This document shows positions 1 through 11,200 of a stretch of DNA of 64,000 nucleotides, one piece after another (the first letter of the stretch is position 1; each line of letters opens with the position of its first letter). Origin of the DNA: Lolium rigidum. Taxonomy: Eukaryota > Streptophyta > Magnoliopsida > Poales > Poaceae. The notes under the pieces are model-generated. The model made no database searches. It saw only the letters and a program-made list of their open reading frames with translations, and was not told the origin of the DNA. The stretch is taken from positions 97,728,292-97,792,291 of the forward strand of contig NC_061510.1 in the NCBI RefSeq assembly GCF_022539505.1, in the 5' to 3' direction. The position numbers were made by a program, and so were the translations under genes.

Positions 1-420
1 TTTATAGATAGACTAATCATAATGTAACAATCCATCGGATCCCAACAAACACAACACCGATTACATCGAGATGAATCTCAATCATGTAAGGCAGCTCATG
101 AGATCATTGTATTGAAGTACATGGGGGAGAGAATACCAACTAGCTACGGCTAGAACCCATAGTCCATGGGGGAACTACTCACGGAGCATGATGGAGGCGG
201 TGGCGTTGATGGAGATGGCTTCCGGGGCACTTCCCCGTCCCGGCGAGGTGCCGGAACGAGACTTCGTCCCCCGAATTGGAGTTTCGCGATGGCGGCGGCG
301 CCCCTGGAGTCTTTCTGGAGTTTCGTCAATCGGTATCGCGTTTTCTTATATAGGCGAAGAGTCGGAGTCGGAGGGGCCACGGGGCCCCCTCACACCAGGC
401 CGGCGCGGCCAGGGTGGAGC
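1..420 (-). mobile_element. Gypsy element B, 3' LTR (outer piece)
   Basis: The sequence matches the uninterrupted LTR copy at about 19301-19737 almost base for base. It is therefore the other LTR of the same minus-strand element, and its remaining outer half lies beyond the window start. A TATA box in minus orientation (cgcctatataag) sits near 343-355, matching the one at 19662-19673. The LTR stops at 420, where copia element A is inserted after ggagc, and resumes at 14127 with the repeated ggagc. Relative to the right LTR it lacks about 13 bp just upstream of the TATA box. Confidence 0.9.
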
Positions 421-1156
421 TGAAAGGATCGTATGCCACACCTAGAGGGGGGTGAATAGGTTCTAACCAATTTTTAGTTCTTTTTCAATTTAGGCTTGGC
501 ACAAAGGTAAATTCTCTAGATATGCAACTAAGTGAATTTACCTATATGACAAGGTTATCACTAAGCAAGATATAGCTACGCAATATATAGGAGGTAGAAT
601 AGGATAGAGGTAACCTAGAGTGTAGCACGCGATGACACGGAGATGATTCCCGTAGTTCCCTTCCTTTGCAAGAAGGTACGTCTACGTTTGGAGGAGTGTG
701 GTTGCTACGCAAGCCAAACCAACAGCCACGAAGGCTTCACTCGGATCTCCTGTGAGCAACGCCACGAAGGCCTAGCCCACTTCCACTAAGGGATTTCCTC
801 GAGGCGGAAACCGGGCCTTTACAAGGTTCTTGGGGCACACATCCACAACCGAATTGGAGGCTCCCAAATCTGTAACAACACAACAATCAACAACAATACA
901 TCAACACAAATCAACTAGGGATCCAAAGAGGAACACTAGCATGAGATCCCTCAAACAAATGAGGGGGAAATGAAAATCGCTTCGGTGAGGATGTAGATCG
1001 GTGGCTTCTCCTTCGAATCTCCAAAGATCAAGAGCTTTGGTTGGGGGAGGAGGGAGATCTTGCAAATCTTGTGTTCTTGAGGTGGCTCTAATGGTGGTGA
1101 AGCTTGGCAGATATTTCTTGCAATGATTGAGCAACCTATCCCTTTGGAGAAGAGAG

Positions 1157-1170
1157 CTATTTATATGATT
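1157..1170 (-). promoter_or_regulatory. TATA box of element A 3' LTR
   Basis: The minus strand reads atcatataaatagc. This lies directly downstream of the palindrome cluster, and the right LTR has the same motif at 13523-13536. Transcription would run leftwards into the flanking LTR of element B. Confidence 0.6.
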
Positions 1171-1214
1171 GGAGCTCTCAGATCTGACCGTTTGAACCAT
1201 TTCTCGTAACACCG

Positions 1215-1610
1215 GAAGTTCTGGCCAGCAGGGCCGGAAGTTCCGGCTGGCACCGGAGGTACCGGCCAAGAGAGCCGGAACTTCCGCCAGGAAAAATCTT
1301 CGTCGGGCAACCTGTCAGAAAAGATTGGGGCGGAACTAGGGCGGAACTTCCGGTGACCGGAAGTTCCGGCCAAGTTCCGGCCAAGTTCCGAAAAAGACCG
1401 AAAACCATACTGGATGTTACTCAGCGACAAATGCTGACTTTCGGAACTTGTCCGGAAGTTGGGCGGAAGTTCCGCTGACCGGAACTTCCGGCCAGCTTCA
1501 CCGGAACTTCCGGCCAGAGATGAAAACCTGCAACTAGAAGAGCGCTGAAGGGCTACTGCAGGAAGTACCAGGGCGGAACTTCCGCCTGCTGGGGCCGGAA
1601 CTTCCGCCAG
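1215..1610. repeat. Palindrome cluster in element A LTR (GGAAsTTCC core)
   Basis: About nine copies of an imperfect palindrome occur here, with consensus CCGGAAGTTCCGG or CCGGAACTTCCGG and some GCGG half-sites. They are spaced irregularly and lie upstream of the LTR TATA box on the minus strand. The right LTR carries the equivalent cluster at about 13578-13970. Repeated LTR palindromes with CCGG half-sites are known from Sireviruses; a regulatory role is inference. Confidence 0.85.
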
Positions 1611-1768
1611 AACCAAAAAGTCCTTCAGAACTCCAGAACTGCCATACCATTTCACCGATCGAATATGTTTATCGAAAACTTGTACATGTCTACATCAACA
1701 CACATAAATATATAACTAGTGTTGACATCAAACACGCAAAACCCAAAAGGGCGGGAAATGTTCTTTCA

Positions 1769-2232
1769 ATCTCCCCCTTTTTGGTGTTTGATGACAACAC
1801 AAGTATTTGCAAGGAATGAATAATGTAAACCAACAATGTGGAAGATATAGAGGAGCTCCCCCTAGATATGAGCATTGGTACATACGAAGCTCCCCCTAAA
1901 TCTTGCATCAGTCTTCCATGGGTTAGCAATATAACATGGTGATAAGCATATGGATAAGAAGATCATGCACACATAGATAACCATGGAAGACTCACATACG
2001 GAGTTTACCATCCACATACCATCCACATAGATAAGGTTTCAAACACACACATAGATAGAGTTTACAAGCCAAATAGACTAAGAACATAGTTCGACCACAT
2101 AGATAAAAGACGACACCACAAGAATAAATGAAGTCACAAGCGATAAAAATCAAAGCCAACACGAGCTTGTGACTTCCCCATGCAAATACCCAACGGAGAG
2201 CAACCTAATAAGGTCTCACTCTCCCCCTTTGG
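1769..2232 (-). promoter_or_regulatory. Polypurine tract and extra PPT-like motifs, element A
   Basis: The primary tract, minus strand aaaaagggggagat, abuts the 3' LTR at 1769-1784. Further PPT-like motifs (plus strand ctcccccta, ctccccctaaa, ctcccccttt) follow at about 1855, 1890 and 2220, the last just after the stop of the extra ORF. Multiplied PPTs are a known Sirevirus feature, and element C repeats the pattern at equivalent positions. Confidence 0.75.
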
Positions 2233-2262
2233 CACCAAGGCACCAAAAAGGGATAGGAGAAA

Positions 2263-4024
2263 CTACACGCCCCAAGGGTCGGCGTTAGCCCAGCCGGGAG
2301 GAAGATCCGATGGAGCGCCGGGGTAGGGTGGAGTGTGAGGAGGAGACTCGATCTCAAGCCCATCCGGTGGAAGAGGAACATCATGCTGAGAAACCCACTC
2401 AGCCTCCGGAGTGATATTCTCCTCGGATCCGGGAGGAGACACTTCCACCGCAAGAGCCCTCATGATGCTCTTCTGACGAACCCGAGACTTCTTGGCTTCT
2501 GCATGCTGCTGATACTGACGGTGGTTGACTGCAGCGGTGAGGCAAAAAATATGTCTCATGCGGCGAGCAAGCTTAGAAGCCCAGCTAGGTGGCTTCTCAT
2601 CCATGGGGGGAACATCTTCTATGGGGGATTTGTGGCGCTTGGTCCTCAGAACCTTCACTTCATGCATTGTGATGTCGAGAGGAATAGAGTGAATGAGGGA
2701 AGTCTGACAAGAATCAATCCAAGTGTCCTCAATGAGCTTCATAATGTACGGAGCAAACGAGGGAAGCTTCTTCTCCATCACACATGACCACATCTCATTG
2801 TAGATGTAGTCCATCACATCAAGCTTCTCACCGGTGCCCTTCTTAGCAAAGGAGTTTGCCATAAGGTTGACTTCATATAAATGCAACTAATCAAGGTTGC
2901 CACCCTTTGGTCCAATGGTTTCCCGGTAGACTCTACGCATAATGTCCCAAGTAGGGAGAAGATCCGCACTCTTGCCCGGGACACCCCAACCTTTGATGTA
3001 GAGGTTCTCCAAGACTTCCCTTGGTTGAGAAAAAGAGCTATCATGGCACCTCCAACCATTTTCATCTACGCCCGGGAGGCGAGGGTATCCAAGGGCACTT
3101 CCGAACTTTGCCAAGTTAGACTCAAGGAGCCTTTCATGAGACATCCACCGGAAAGTTTTAGCTTCATCTGAATCAAAGTGGACGGTGGCATAGAATTGAT
3201 GGATCAACCCGACATCATAATCCTTGGTGAGATCCATAATGGGATAGAGCCCAAACTCACCACACATCGCATAAGCTTCTGCAAAGTACCTTGAAGCGGC
3301 CATCTTGCCGGTGTCAATAGCATGTTGAGGGGCTACCCCCTTCTTGAATGGCACATACACCTCATAGAAGATCTCTTCTTGAGTCTTGTTGTGGAAGCGC
3401 TTATCCGTAACCCGATTGTTCCGAGGAGTGAGGTAAGGGTTCAAGTCACGGATCTCCTTGTACTCAAGATATTGCATGTTCTTCACGGATACATGGATAT
3501 TCTTGCCACGAACAGCGGGAGTCTTTTGCCTTTGAGCAGATTGCTGACGAGCGGTGAGCTTGGAAGGCCTAGTTTGCTCAAGTTCTTTCTCAATCTCATC
3601 CACATGACCTTTGTTCCTCTTCTTGGAAGTACCTGGGATACAGATATGATGATAGAAGTGATACATGAGTGCACAAGGACAAAGAGATCAAAGAACCAGA
3701 GCCTGCACAGAATGCTGAGTACACAGCAGAAAGCAGGCCAGGCCGGAAGTTCCGGCGAGAACCGGCGGAAGTTCCGCCCCGGGGCGGAAGTTCCGGCGTG
3801 CAGAGCCGGAACTTCCGGCTGTTCGAAAACAGCTGAAGTTTCTCACCAGATCTGCGGCAATGGCTTGATGAACCGCGTTACCACAACATCCTAAGCAAGA
3901 TCTAGTAAGGGAGAGGCATCTAGAGATGTTCTACCATAGCTTTGCCTAGAGTATGCCCTATAGTTCATCTAGTGAGGTCTACCCACACATAGAGAGGGAG
4001 AGGGCACACACCGGGGGGAGCCAT
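2263..4024 (-). CDS. Additional ORF downstream of pol in element A (predicted spliced, one stop)
   Basis: A reading frame of about 460 codons lies between pol and the 3' LTR. The predicted first coding exon is 4024-4012 (ATG plus ten bases). The intron is 4011-3633 (GTGTGT donor, TATCCCAG acceptor, phase 1) and the second exon is 3632-2263, with one in-frame TAG at 2889-2887. Upstream of the ATG lies a CT-rich leader with a (GA)8-type run at 4124-4140, like a plant 5' UTR. The protein is basic near its start, has a central segment with LIHQFYATVHF and FRWMSHERLL, and a proline-rich tail ending PPGWANADPWGV. No signal peptide or transmembrane segment is visible, so it is not env-like by sequence. 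The central block aligns by eye with the ORF of element C (RQFHCTVFF, MTWMTGKE). It weakly recalls plant-transposon-associated domains containing FYA motifs. Function unknown. Confidence 0.7.
3741..3822. repeat. Palindrome cluster inside the extra-ORF intron, element A
   Basis: Four copies of the GGAAsTTCC palindrome (for example gccggaagttccggc, gcggaagttccgcc) lie within the predicted intron 4011-3633. They match the LTR palindromes of this element, not those of element C. Confidence 0.8.
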
Positions 4025-4221
4025 GGAGGAGAAGAAGGAGGGGATGCCGATCCACGAAGCCGATCCGGTGGAGGTCGCCGGAGAAGAGAGATCCGGCCGG
4101 AGGAAGCTGCAGTCGCCTTACGGGAGAGAGAGAGAGAGAGAAACTAGATCTTGGATGGAGAGAAGTGGGAGGCAGAAACTGCCCCCTCCCCGTCCCCGGA
4201 CAGATAAGAGAAAAAATCGTA

Positions 4222-4370
4222 AGGGCGGAAGTTCCGCTCGTTGGAGCCGGAACTTCCGGCCCCCCAAAATTTTCACCAACAGGAACGGCGGACGACGAGA
4301 CAGGTGCTGGCCAGAAGGATCAGGCCGGAACTTCCGGTCGGAACGGCCGGAACTTCCGGTCGGACTGGAA
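4222..4370. repeat. Palindrome cluster upstream of the extra ORF, element A
   Basis: Four copies (gcggaagttccgc, gccggaacttccggc, and a tandem pair at about 4323-4362) lie 80-230 bp upstream of the CT-rich leader on the minus strand. This mirrors the LTR arrangement, with palindromes upstream of a promoter. Confidence 0.8.
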
Positions 4371-4853
4371 ACAGGGCCAGAACACGATTTTTGACAGAGA
4401 ATGTGGTGCACTCGGAGAGGGAAGAGGATATGGCTTAGATGAGATAGGCTTAGGACAGATGCGCCAAACTGTGAGATGGTACATGATCACTCATTTTTGC
4501 AAATAATGCAAATGAAGGCCAAAAATGAGTGATTTCCCATAAAAACAAGGAGAGGTTAAATAAAAACAATTAAGATCCAAATAACTCCAACTCTTCACAA
4601 AGAAGAGTGTGGTGGCCTAGGCCACCATATATGAGTGTTATGGCATGGCACCGCGAAGATATATCTTGGGCCCAAAACCGCTACTCATCATTGAAGCTCA
4701 CATATCATTATATGATATAAAGAGAATGATTTCTTTTAATGTTGGCATTATGGGGGGAGTGATAGCTCAATAGTTTAAGCCGCACTCCCCCTATCTCCAT
4801 GCCCACATCTAAACCAAATAAAGTTTTGAGACAAAGGTGTGTTTGCAAGATGG

Positions 4854-7800
4854 TCAAGCTATACTCCTTGAATCAATGATATTTAGCTCATTCCTCAAAT
4901 AAGAGAACCTTGCTTCATCAAGAGGCTTCGTGAATATATCGGCAAGTTGATCTTTGGTAGGAACATAGATAAGCTCAATATCACCACGGGCAACATGATC
5001 CCTAATGAAATGATTCCGGATCTCAATATGCTTCGTTCTTGAATGTTGCACCGGATTATAGGCAATCTTGATAGCACTTTCATTGTCACATAATAGAGGC
5101 ACTTTGTCACAAATGACACCGTATTCCTTTAAAGTTTGCCTCATCCATAACAATTGAGTGCATCCACTTGCGGCGGCAACATATTCGGCTTCGGAGGTGG
5201 AGAGAGATATACAATTTTGCTTCTTAGAAGACCAACACACCAAGGACCTACCAAGAAATTGGCAAGCCCCGAAGTTGATTTCCTATCATCCTTGTCCCCC
5301 GCCCAATCCGCATCGGTGTATCCATTGAGAATAAAACTTGAGCCTTTGGGGTACCAAATACCATATCTTGGGGTATCAACCAAATATCGAAAGATTCTTT
5401 TGAGAGCCATCATGTGACTCTCTTTAGGAGATGCTTGATACCTTGCACACACACCAACACTCAACACTATGTCCGATCTAGATGCACAAAGGTAAAGCAA
5501 GGATCCAATCATGGAGCGATATAACTTTTGATCCACCTCTTTACCATTGGGATCAAGTGCAAGATGACATTTGGTAACCATAGGAGTGGCTACACCCTTC
5601 AACTCGGTCATCTTGAACCTCTTGAGCATGTCTTGGAGATATTTTGCTTGATTGATGAAGGTTCCTTATCTCAATTGCTTGATCTCAAAACCAAGGAAGA
5701 ACTTCATCTCTCCCATCATAGACATCTCAAACCTATCGGTCATAAGCTTTGAAAATTCATCATTGAAAGCTTGGTTAGTAGAGCCAAAGATAATATCATC
5801 AACATATAATTGGAAAACGAAAAGCTCCCCATTAACCCTCTTAGTAAAAAGAGTGGGATCGATTAGCCCAACATCAAACCCACGGTCTACCAACAATTCT
5901 TTAAGGTGCTCGTACCAAGATCTAGGAGCTTGTTTGAGACCATAAAGTGCTTTATCAAGCTTGTAGACATGGTTAGGAAAGTTGAGATCCTCAAACCCCG
6001 AGGGTTGCTTAACATAAACCTCTTCATGCAAAGGACCATTAAGAAATGCACTTTTCACATCCATTTGTTGTAACTTAAAGTTATGATGCGATGCATAAGC
6101 AAGAAGGATACGGATGGACTCAAGGCGAGCCATGGGAGCATAGGTCTCCCCAAAGTCAATTCCTTCAACTTGAGAGAAACCTTGAGCCACCAATCTTGCC
6201 TTGTTCCTCACAATATTTCCAAACTCATCTTGCTTGTTCTTGAATATCCATTTAGTGCCTATAACATTGCGGCACTCCTTTGGCTTCTCTACTAAGGTCC
6301 ACACTTTGTTGCGCTTGAAGTTGTTGAGTTCCTCGTGCATGGCTTCCGCCCAATCCGAATCTTCAAGGGCTTCAAAAACTTTCTTGGGTTCCACTACGGA
6401 GATATAAGCATGATGATTGCTAAAGTTAGCCAATTGCCTTCTTGTGGAGACCTTTGCTCGAACATCACCAAGGACCTTGTCATGTGTGTGTCCACGAATT
6501 TCAAGGGTCCTTTCTCTTCTTGCTAGACGACGGGCCTCGATCTCCTCCTTGGTTCTTTTAGGCCTTGGAGGTGTCACTTGATCAACTTGATCATTTGGGT
6601 CCCCGTCTTGACCTTCAATTGGAGCTTCCTCAATTTCTTGAGAATGCTCAACCTCATGTGCTTGATCTTGGACAATATTTGGTAAAGTGCAAACATCAAA
6701 TGGAAACTCATCGGAGCCATCATGAATCCTTGATTGATCTTGTCCTTGATCTTGTACATGAGAGGGAGGGTTTTCTTCTTGTTCTTGGGTTGGTGCATCA
6801 TTAGCTTCAATAGATGGGGTTTGTTGATGTTGAGAGGATGAGGGCTCCACCGTGGTAGAGCATAGTTCTTCCCGAGACGCCACACCGTGTCCCTCAATGG
6901 GGCGGAAAAATCCCACACCCATTCTTACTATGGCATCTTGAGGTATTTCATCACCCGCACATACATCAACTTGCCCCACTTGGGAGCCATCATTTTCTTC
7001 GAACCTCACACTACAAGATTCGATGATAATCCCGGAGGCTATATCAAAGACTCTATAAGTGTGAGATTCGGCACCGTAACCAACAAATATACCCTCCAAA
7101 GCTTTAGGAGCGAATTTAGACAAACGAACTCCTTTGATTTTGTAGAAACACTTACAACCGAACACCTTGAAGTATGAGATATTAGGATTGTTGCCGGTGA
7201 GTATTTCATATGGAGTCTTGTTCAATCCCTTGCGGAGATAGAGCCGGTTAGAAGAGTGGCAAGCGGTGGAGATGGCTTCGGCCCAAAAGTTATAGCGGGA
7301 TTTATACTCCGCCATCATAGATCTTGCCATATCCATAAGAGTCCGGTTCTTCCTCTCCGCAACACCATTTTGTTGAGGGGTGTATGCAGCGGAATATTGA
7401 TGACGAATCCCCTCATCACTAAGAAAATCATTGAGTGTATAGTTCTTGAACTCGGAGCCATTGTCACTTCTTATTGCCATAATGAGGAGGTTGTGTTGGC
7501 ATTGCACCTCGGTAGCAAAGTCAATGAATATTTGTTGAGTCTCATCTTTCGTCTTGAGAAAGTAGACCCAAGTGTATCTTGAGTAATCATCAACAATCAC
7601 CAAGCAATGTTTCTTCGCACCAAGACTTGCATGAGTAACGGGACCAAAGAGATCCACATGAAGGAGCTCCAAGATCCTCTTGGAAGAGATGATAGTCTTG
7701 CTTGGATGCGGAGAGTCATGCATTTTGCCTTCAACACAAGCCCTACAAACACGATCTTTGGCAAAAGAAACATTTTCCATTAGTCCCACAATATGGTTCC

Positions 7801-8275
7801 CCTTGTGAAGACTTTGCAAAGTTCTCATGTTGACATGGGCTAAGCGGCGATGCCACAACCAACCCACATCCGCCTTTCCGAATAGGCACATCGCACTTGA
7901 AGTGGTGGTCCCCGAAAAGTCCACCACATACAAGTTATGTTCGCGATACCCAACGAAAGCGACTTTTAGAGTCTTGCTCCACAAGAGGACCACAATATCA
8001 TTATCAATAAAGACGGCGAAACCCATCTTGCCAAGGGCGGAAACGGAAAGCAAATTGTAACCAAGGGTTTTGACAAGCATGACATCCACAAGTGTTATGT
8101 TGTGTGCAACCACAACCTTGCCAAAACCCAATACCTCGGATGTAGAATTATCGCCAAATGAGACGGTGATATCATGTATATTGGGCCTCAACTCCTTGAC
8201 GAGGTTCTTGCCGCCGGTCATATGACTTGTACATCCACTATCAAGTACCCATTTTGAACCTCCGGCGGCATAGTC
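4854..8275 (-). pseudogene. pol: Copia pol polyprotein of element A (protease, integrase, RT, RNase H)
   Basis: The frame opens after a TAG at 8278-8276 and shows the copia domain order. The protease motif VLDSGCTSH is at about 8260-8222. A zinc-binding HHCC pre-integrase segment ([10 protein letters not shown] ... CRACVEGK) follows, then the integrase core with [15 protein letters not shown] and [12 protein letters not shown] supplying the D, D and E. Reverse transcriptase has [13 protein letters not shown], and RNase H has STSEAEYVAAASG and CDNESAIKIA. The longest uninterrupted stretch is 851 codons (8221-5666). It ends at an in-frame TAA right after EIKQLR. The frame then continues from 5665, and a one-base deletion near 5255-5265 shifts into the final RNase H frame, which ends at 4854. 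Only these two lesions were found, so the element died recently or depends on trans-acting partners. Confidence 0.93.
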
Positions 8276-8288
8276 CTACATGAGATCA
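8276..8288 (-). promoter_or_regulatory. gag-pol junction of element A (gag TGA, then pol-frame TAG)
   Basis: Gag terminates with TGA at 8288-8286. The pol frame (+1 relative to gag) is closed by TAG at 8278-8276, and pol is open from there. The sequence TGATCTCATGTAG just upstream of pol resembles a 3' splice acceptor. Element C has the same arrangement with a different frame offset. Confidence 0.55.
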
Positions 8289-11200
8289 ATTCTTGGATTT
8301 AGGTACCCATTTCTCAATGGGTCCTCTTTTGTTAGCAATGATACGTCTCCAACGTATCTATAATTTCTTATGTTCCATGCTACTTTATTGATGATATCTA
8401 CATGTTTTATGCATACTTTATGTCATATTTATGCGTTTTCCGGAACTAACCTATTGACGAGATGCCGAAGTGCCAGTTCCTGTTTTCTGCTGTTTTTGGT
8501 TTCAGAAATCCTAGTAAGGAAATATTCTCGGAATTGCACGAAATCAACGCCCAGCATCCTATTTTCCCACGAAGCTTCCAGAACACCCGAGAGCCGCCAG
8601 AGGGGAGGCCCAGGGGCCCCACACATGTGGCCGGCGCGGCCAGAGGGGGGGGCGCCGCCTTAGTGTGTGGGCCCCCCGTAGCCTTTCCGACTCCGCCTCT
8701 TCGCCTATTTAAAGCCTCCTGACCTAAAACCCCGATACGAATAAGCCACGGTACGAGAAAAGTTCCAGAGCCGCCGCCATCGCGAAGCCAAGATCTGGGG
8801 GACAGGAGTCTCTGTTCCGGCACGCCGCCGGGACGGGGAAGTGCCCCCGGAAGGCTTCTCCATCAACACCACCGCCATCTTCATCACCGCTGTTGTCTCC
8901 CATGAGGAGGGAGTAGTTCTCCATCGAGTCTCGGGGCTGTACCGGTAGCTATGTGGTTCATCTCTCTCCTATGTACTTCAATACAATAATCTCATGAGCT
9001 GCTTTACATGATTGAGATTCATATGATGATGCTTGTAATCTAGATGTCATTATGCTAGTCAAGTGGATTTTACTTATGTGATCTCCGGGAGACTCCTTGT
9101 CCCACGTGTGTAAAGGTGACAGTGTGTGCACCGTGTGGGTCTCTTAGGCTATATTTCACAGAATACTTATTCGCTGTTATGAATGGCATAGTGAAGTGCT
9201 TATTTATATCCCTTTATGATTGTAATGTGCTTTGTATCGCTACTAGTCTATGTGCTACTCATGTGATGTTATTAAAGTAGTCTATTCCTCCTGCATGGTG
9301 TAATGGTGACAGTGTGTGCATTGTGTAGTTCTTGTCGTAGATTATGATCATAATCTCTTGTAGGTTATGGAGTTGATTATCGCTATGATAGTATTGATGT
9401 GATTTATGCCTCCTTCATAGTGTAAATGTGACAGTGTGTATGCTATGTTAGTACTTGGTTTATTTTGCAAAGATCTATTATGCTCTAAGGTTACTTAAAC
9501 ATGAATATTGAATGTTGTGGAGCTTGTTAACTCCGGCATTGAGGGTTCTTGTAGCCCTACACAATTAGTGGTGTTCATCATCCAACAAGAGTATATGTAG
9601 CACAAAGGAAAGAGAACTTATTTATTATGTGATCAATGTTGAGAGTGTCCACTAGTGAAAGTATGATCCCTAGGCCTTGTTTCCACCACAAAGAATTGCT
9701 TCCCACGCCGGCAAGCTATTTTACGGCGCCGCTTGTTTACTTGTTTTATTGCATCTTTACTTTCTGCAATATTACCACCATCTATACCACCTGTGTTTTA
9801 CTATCTCTTCGCCGAACTAGTGCACCTATACATCCGACAAGTGTATTAGGTGTGTTGGGGACACAAGAGACTTCTTGCTTTGTGGTTGCGGTGGTTGCTT
9901 GAGAGGGATATCTTTGACCTCTTCCTCCCCGAGTTCGATAAACCTTGGGTGATTCACTTAAGGGAAAACTTGCTGCTGTTCTACAAACCTCTGCTCTTGG
10001 AGGCCCAACACTGTCTACAGGAAAAGAAGCGTGAGTAGACATCAAGCAACAAGGGTCTTTGGGACCCAAATAGACCAAGCAACATAACCATCATATGGGC
10101 CAACATATTTAGCATAAACATCACCATAATAATCTTTAAATAGAACATAGTTAGGGTTAGCATTTCCCGCATCATCATTATTAATGGTGTTTCCCTTAGG
10201 AGCTTCACCATTGGTGATAGCTTTCTTCTTCTCTTGTGCGGGCTTGGCTTTTTGCTTGTTTGCCTTCTTTGCCTTGGCATTATAACCTAGGCCTTCCTTC
10301 CCATTGTTTGATCTTTGCTTAGTCAAAAGATCATCCAAAGAAAGTTTACTTTGGGGAGAGGAGGCCTTAGCAAGTTCATCCTTCAACCTAGCATTTTCCT
10401 CAATAATATTTGCATGATCACATGAAGGGGTAGAGGAACTAGGCACATCATATGAAGCAAGCCTAATTTGAAGTTGCTCATTTGACTTGGATAGGAGAGT
10501 GTATTCACTCTTTAAAGCTTTGTGAGCTTTGTCTAGTTCATCTAGATCCTTCACAAGTTTCTCATGATTAACACCAAATTGGGCCATTTCCTTTTTAAGC
10601 AATTTAGTCTTAGCCCTAGCATGATCTCTAGCTTTAGTGAGCTTGTTAATTTCATCTTGAGGCTCTTCAAGATTTTCTAGCCTCTCCTCAAGAGAAGCTA
10701 TAGTTTCTTGACTTTCCTCAAGAGCATTTTTAAGAGCATGGATTTCAAGAGAGTCTTCTCTCTCTATTTGACCCTTTTTCTCAAGGGTATCATTTTGTTG
10801 AGCTAGACGAGCCATGAGATTTGAAACATGCTTTTTGTTGTTACCTTGTAGGTTAAAAATGAATTCATCAAACTCTAGCATTTCTTATTTCACTTTTAGA
10901 CTAGCATCATCAACCCCTAGATCACTTGATATGTTAGGCATAGAGGGGCTAGGAGATGATACCTCGGAGGATTTGGCCATGAGACAACTTTCTTCCTCCA
11001 CATGGATGATCTCATTGGGGGATTCACTTGGTGATGAAGAGTTAGTGGAGAGGGAGGCAAGAGCGACCAATCCATTAGAGGTTGCATCTTCTTCATCATC
11101 AACATCATCATCTCCGGAGGTATATTATTCTTGAGTTGATAGCACAATAGATGTGTCCAAGGAGGATTTCGCCATGAAGCAATGTGCATTCTTGATATGA

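Larger units (their letters stand above)
421..1768 (-). repeat. 3' LTR of copia element A
   Basis: On the minus strand the LTR starts TGAAAGAACATTT at 1768 and ends CCTTTCA at 421. It is a near-identical copy of 12786-14126. In minus order it holds a palindrome-rich promoter region (about 1610-1215), a TATA box (1170-1157), and a U5 ending in a C-rich tract with CACCCCCCTCTAGG near 445-460. Element C ends its LTRs with almost the same motif. Confidence 0.93.

Noticed and set aside
8724..8924. Repeated antisense ORF beginning MENYSLLMG in LTR copies (also 36821-37048 and plus strand 63346-63558)
   Set aside because: It is antisense to the GC-rich leader of the same LTR family. Presence in each copy follows from LTR homology, lengths and ends vary, and no promoter or domain supports a gene.
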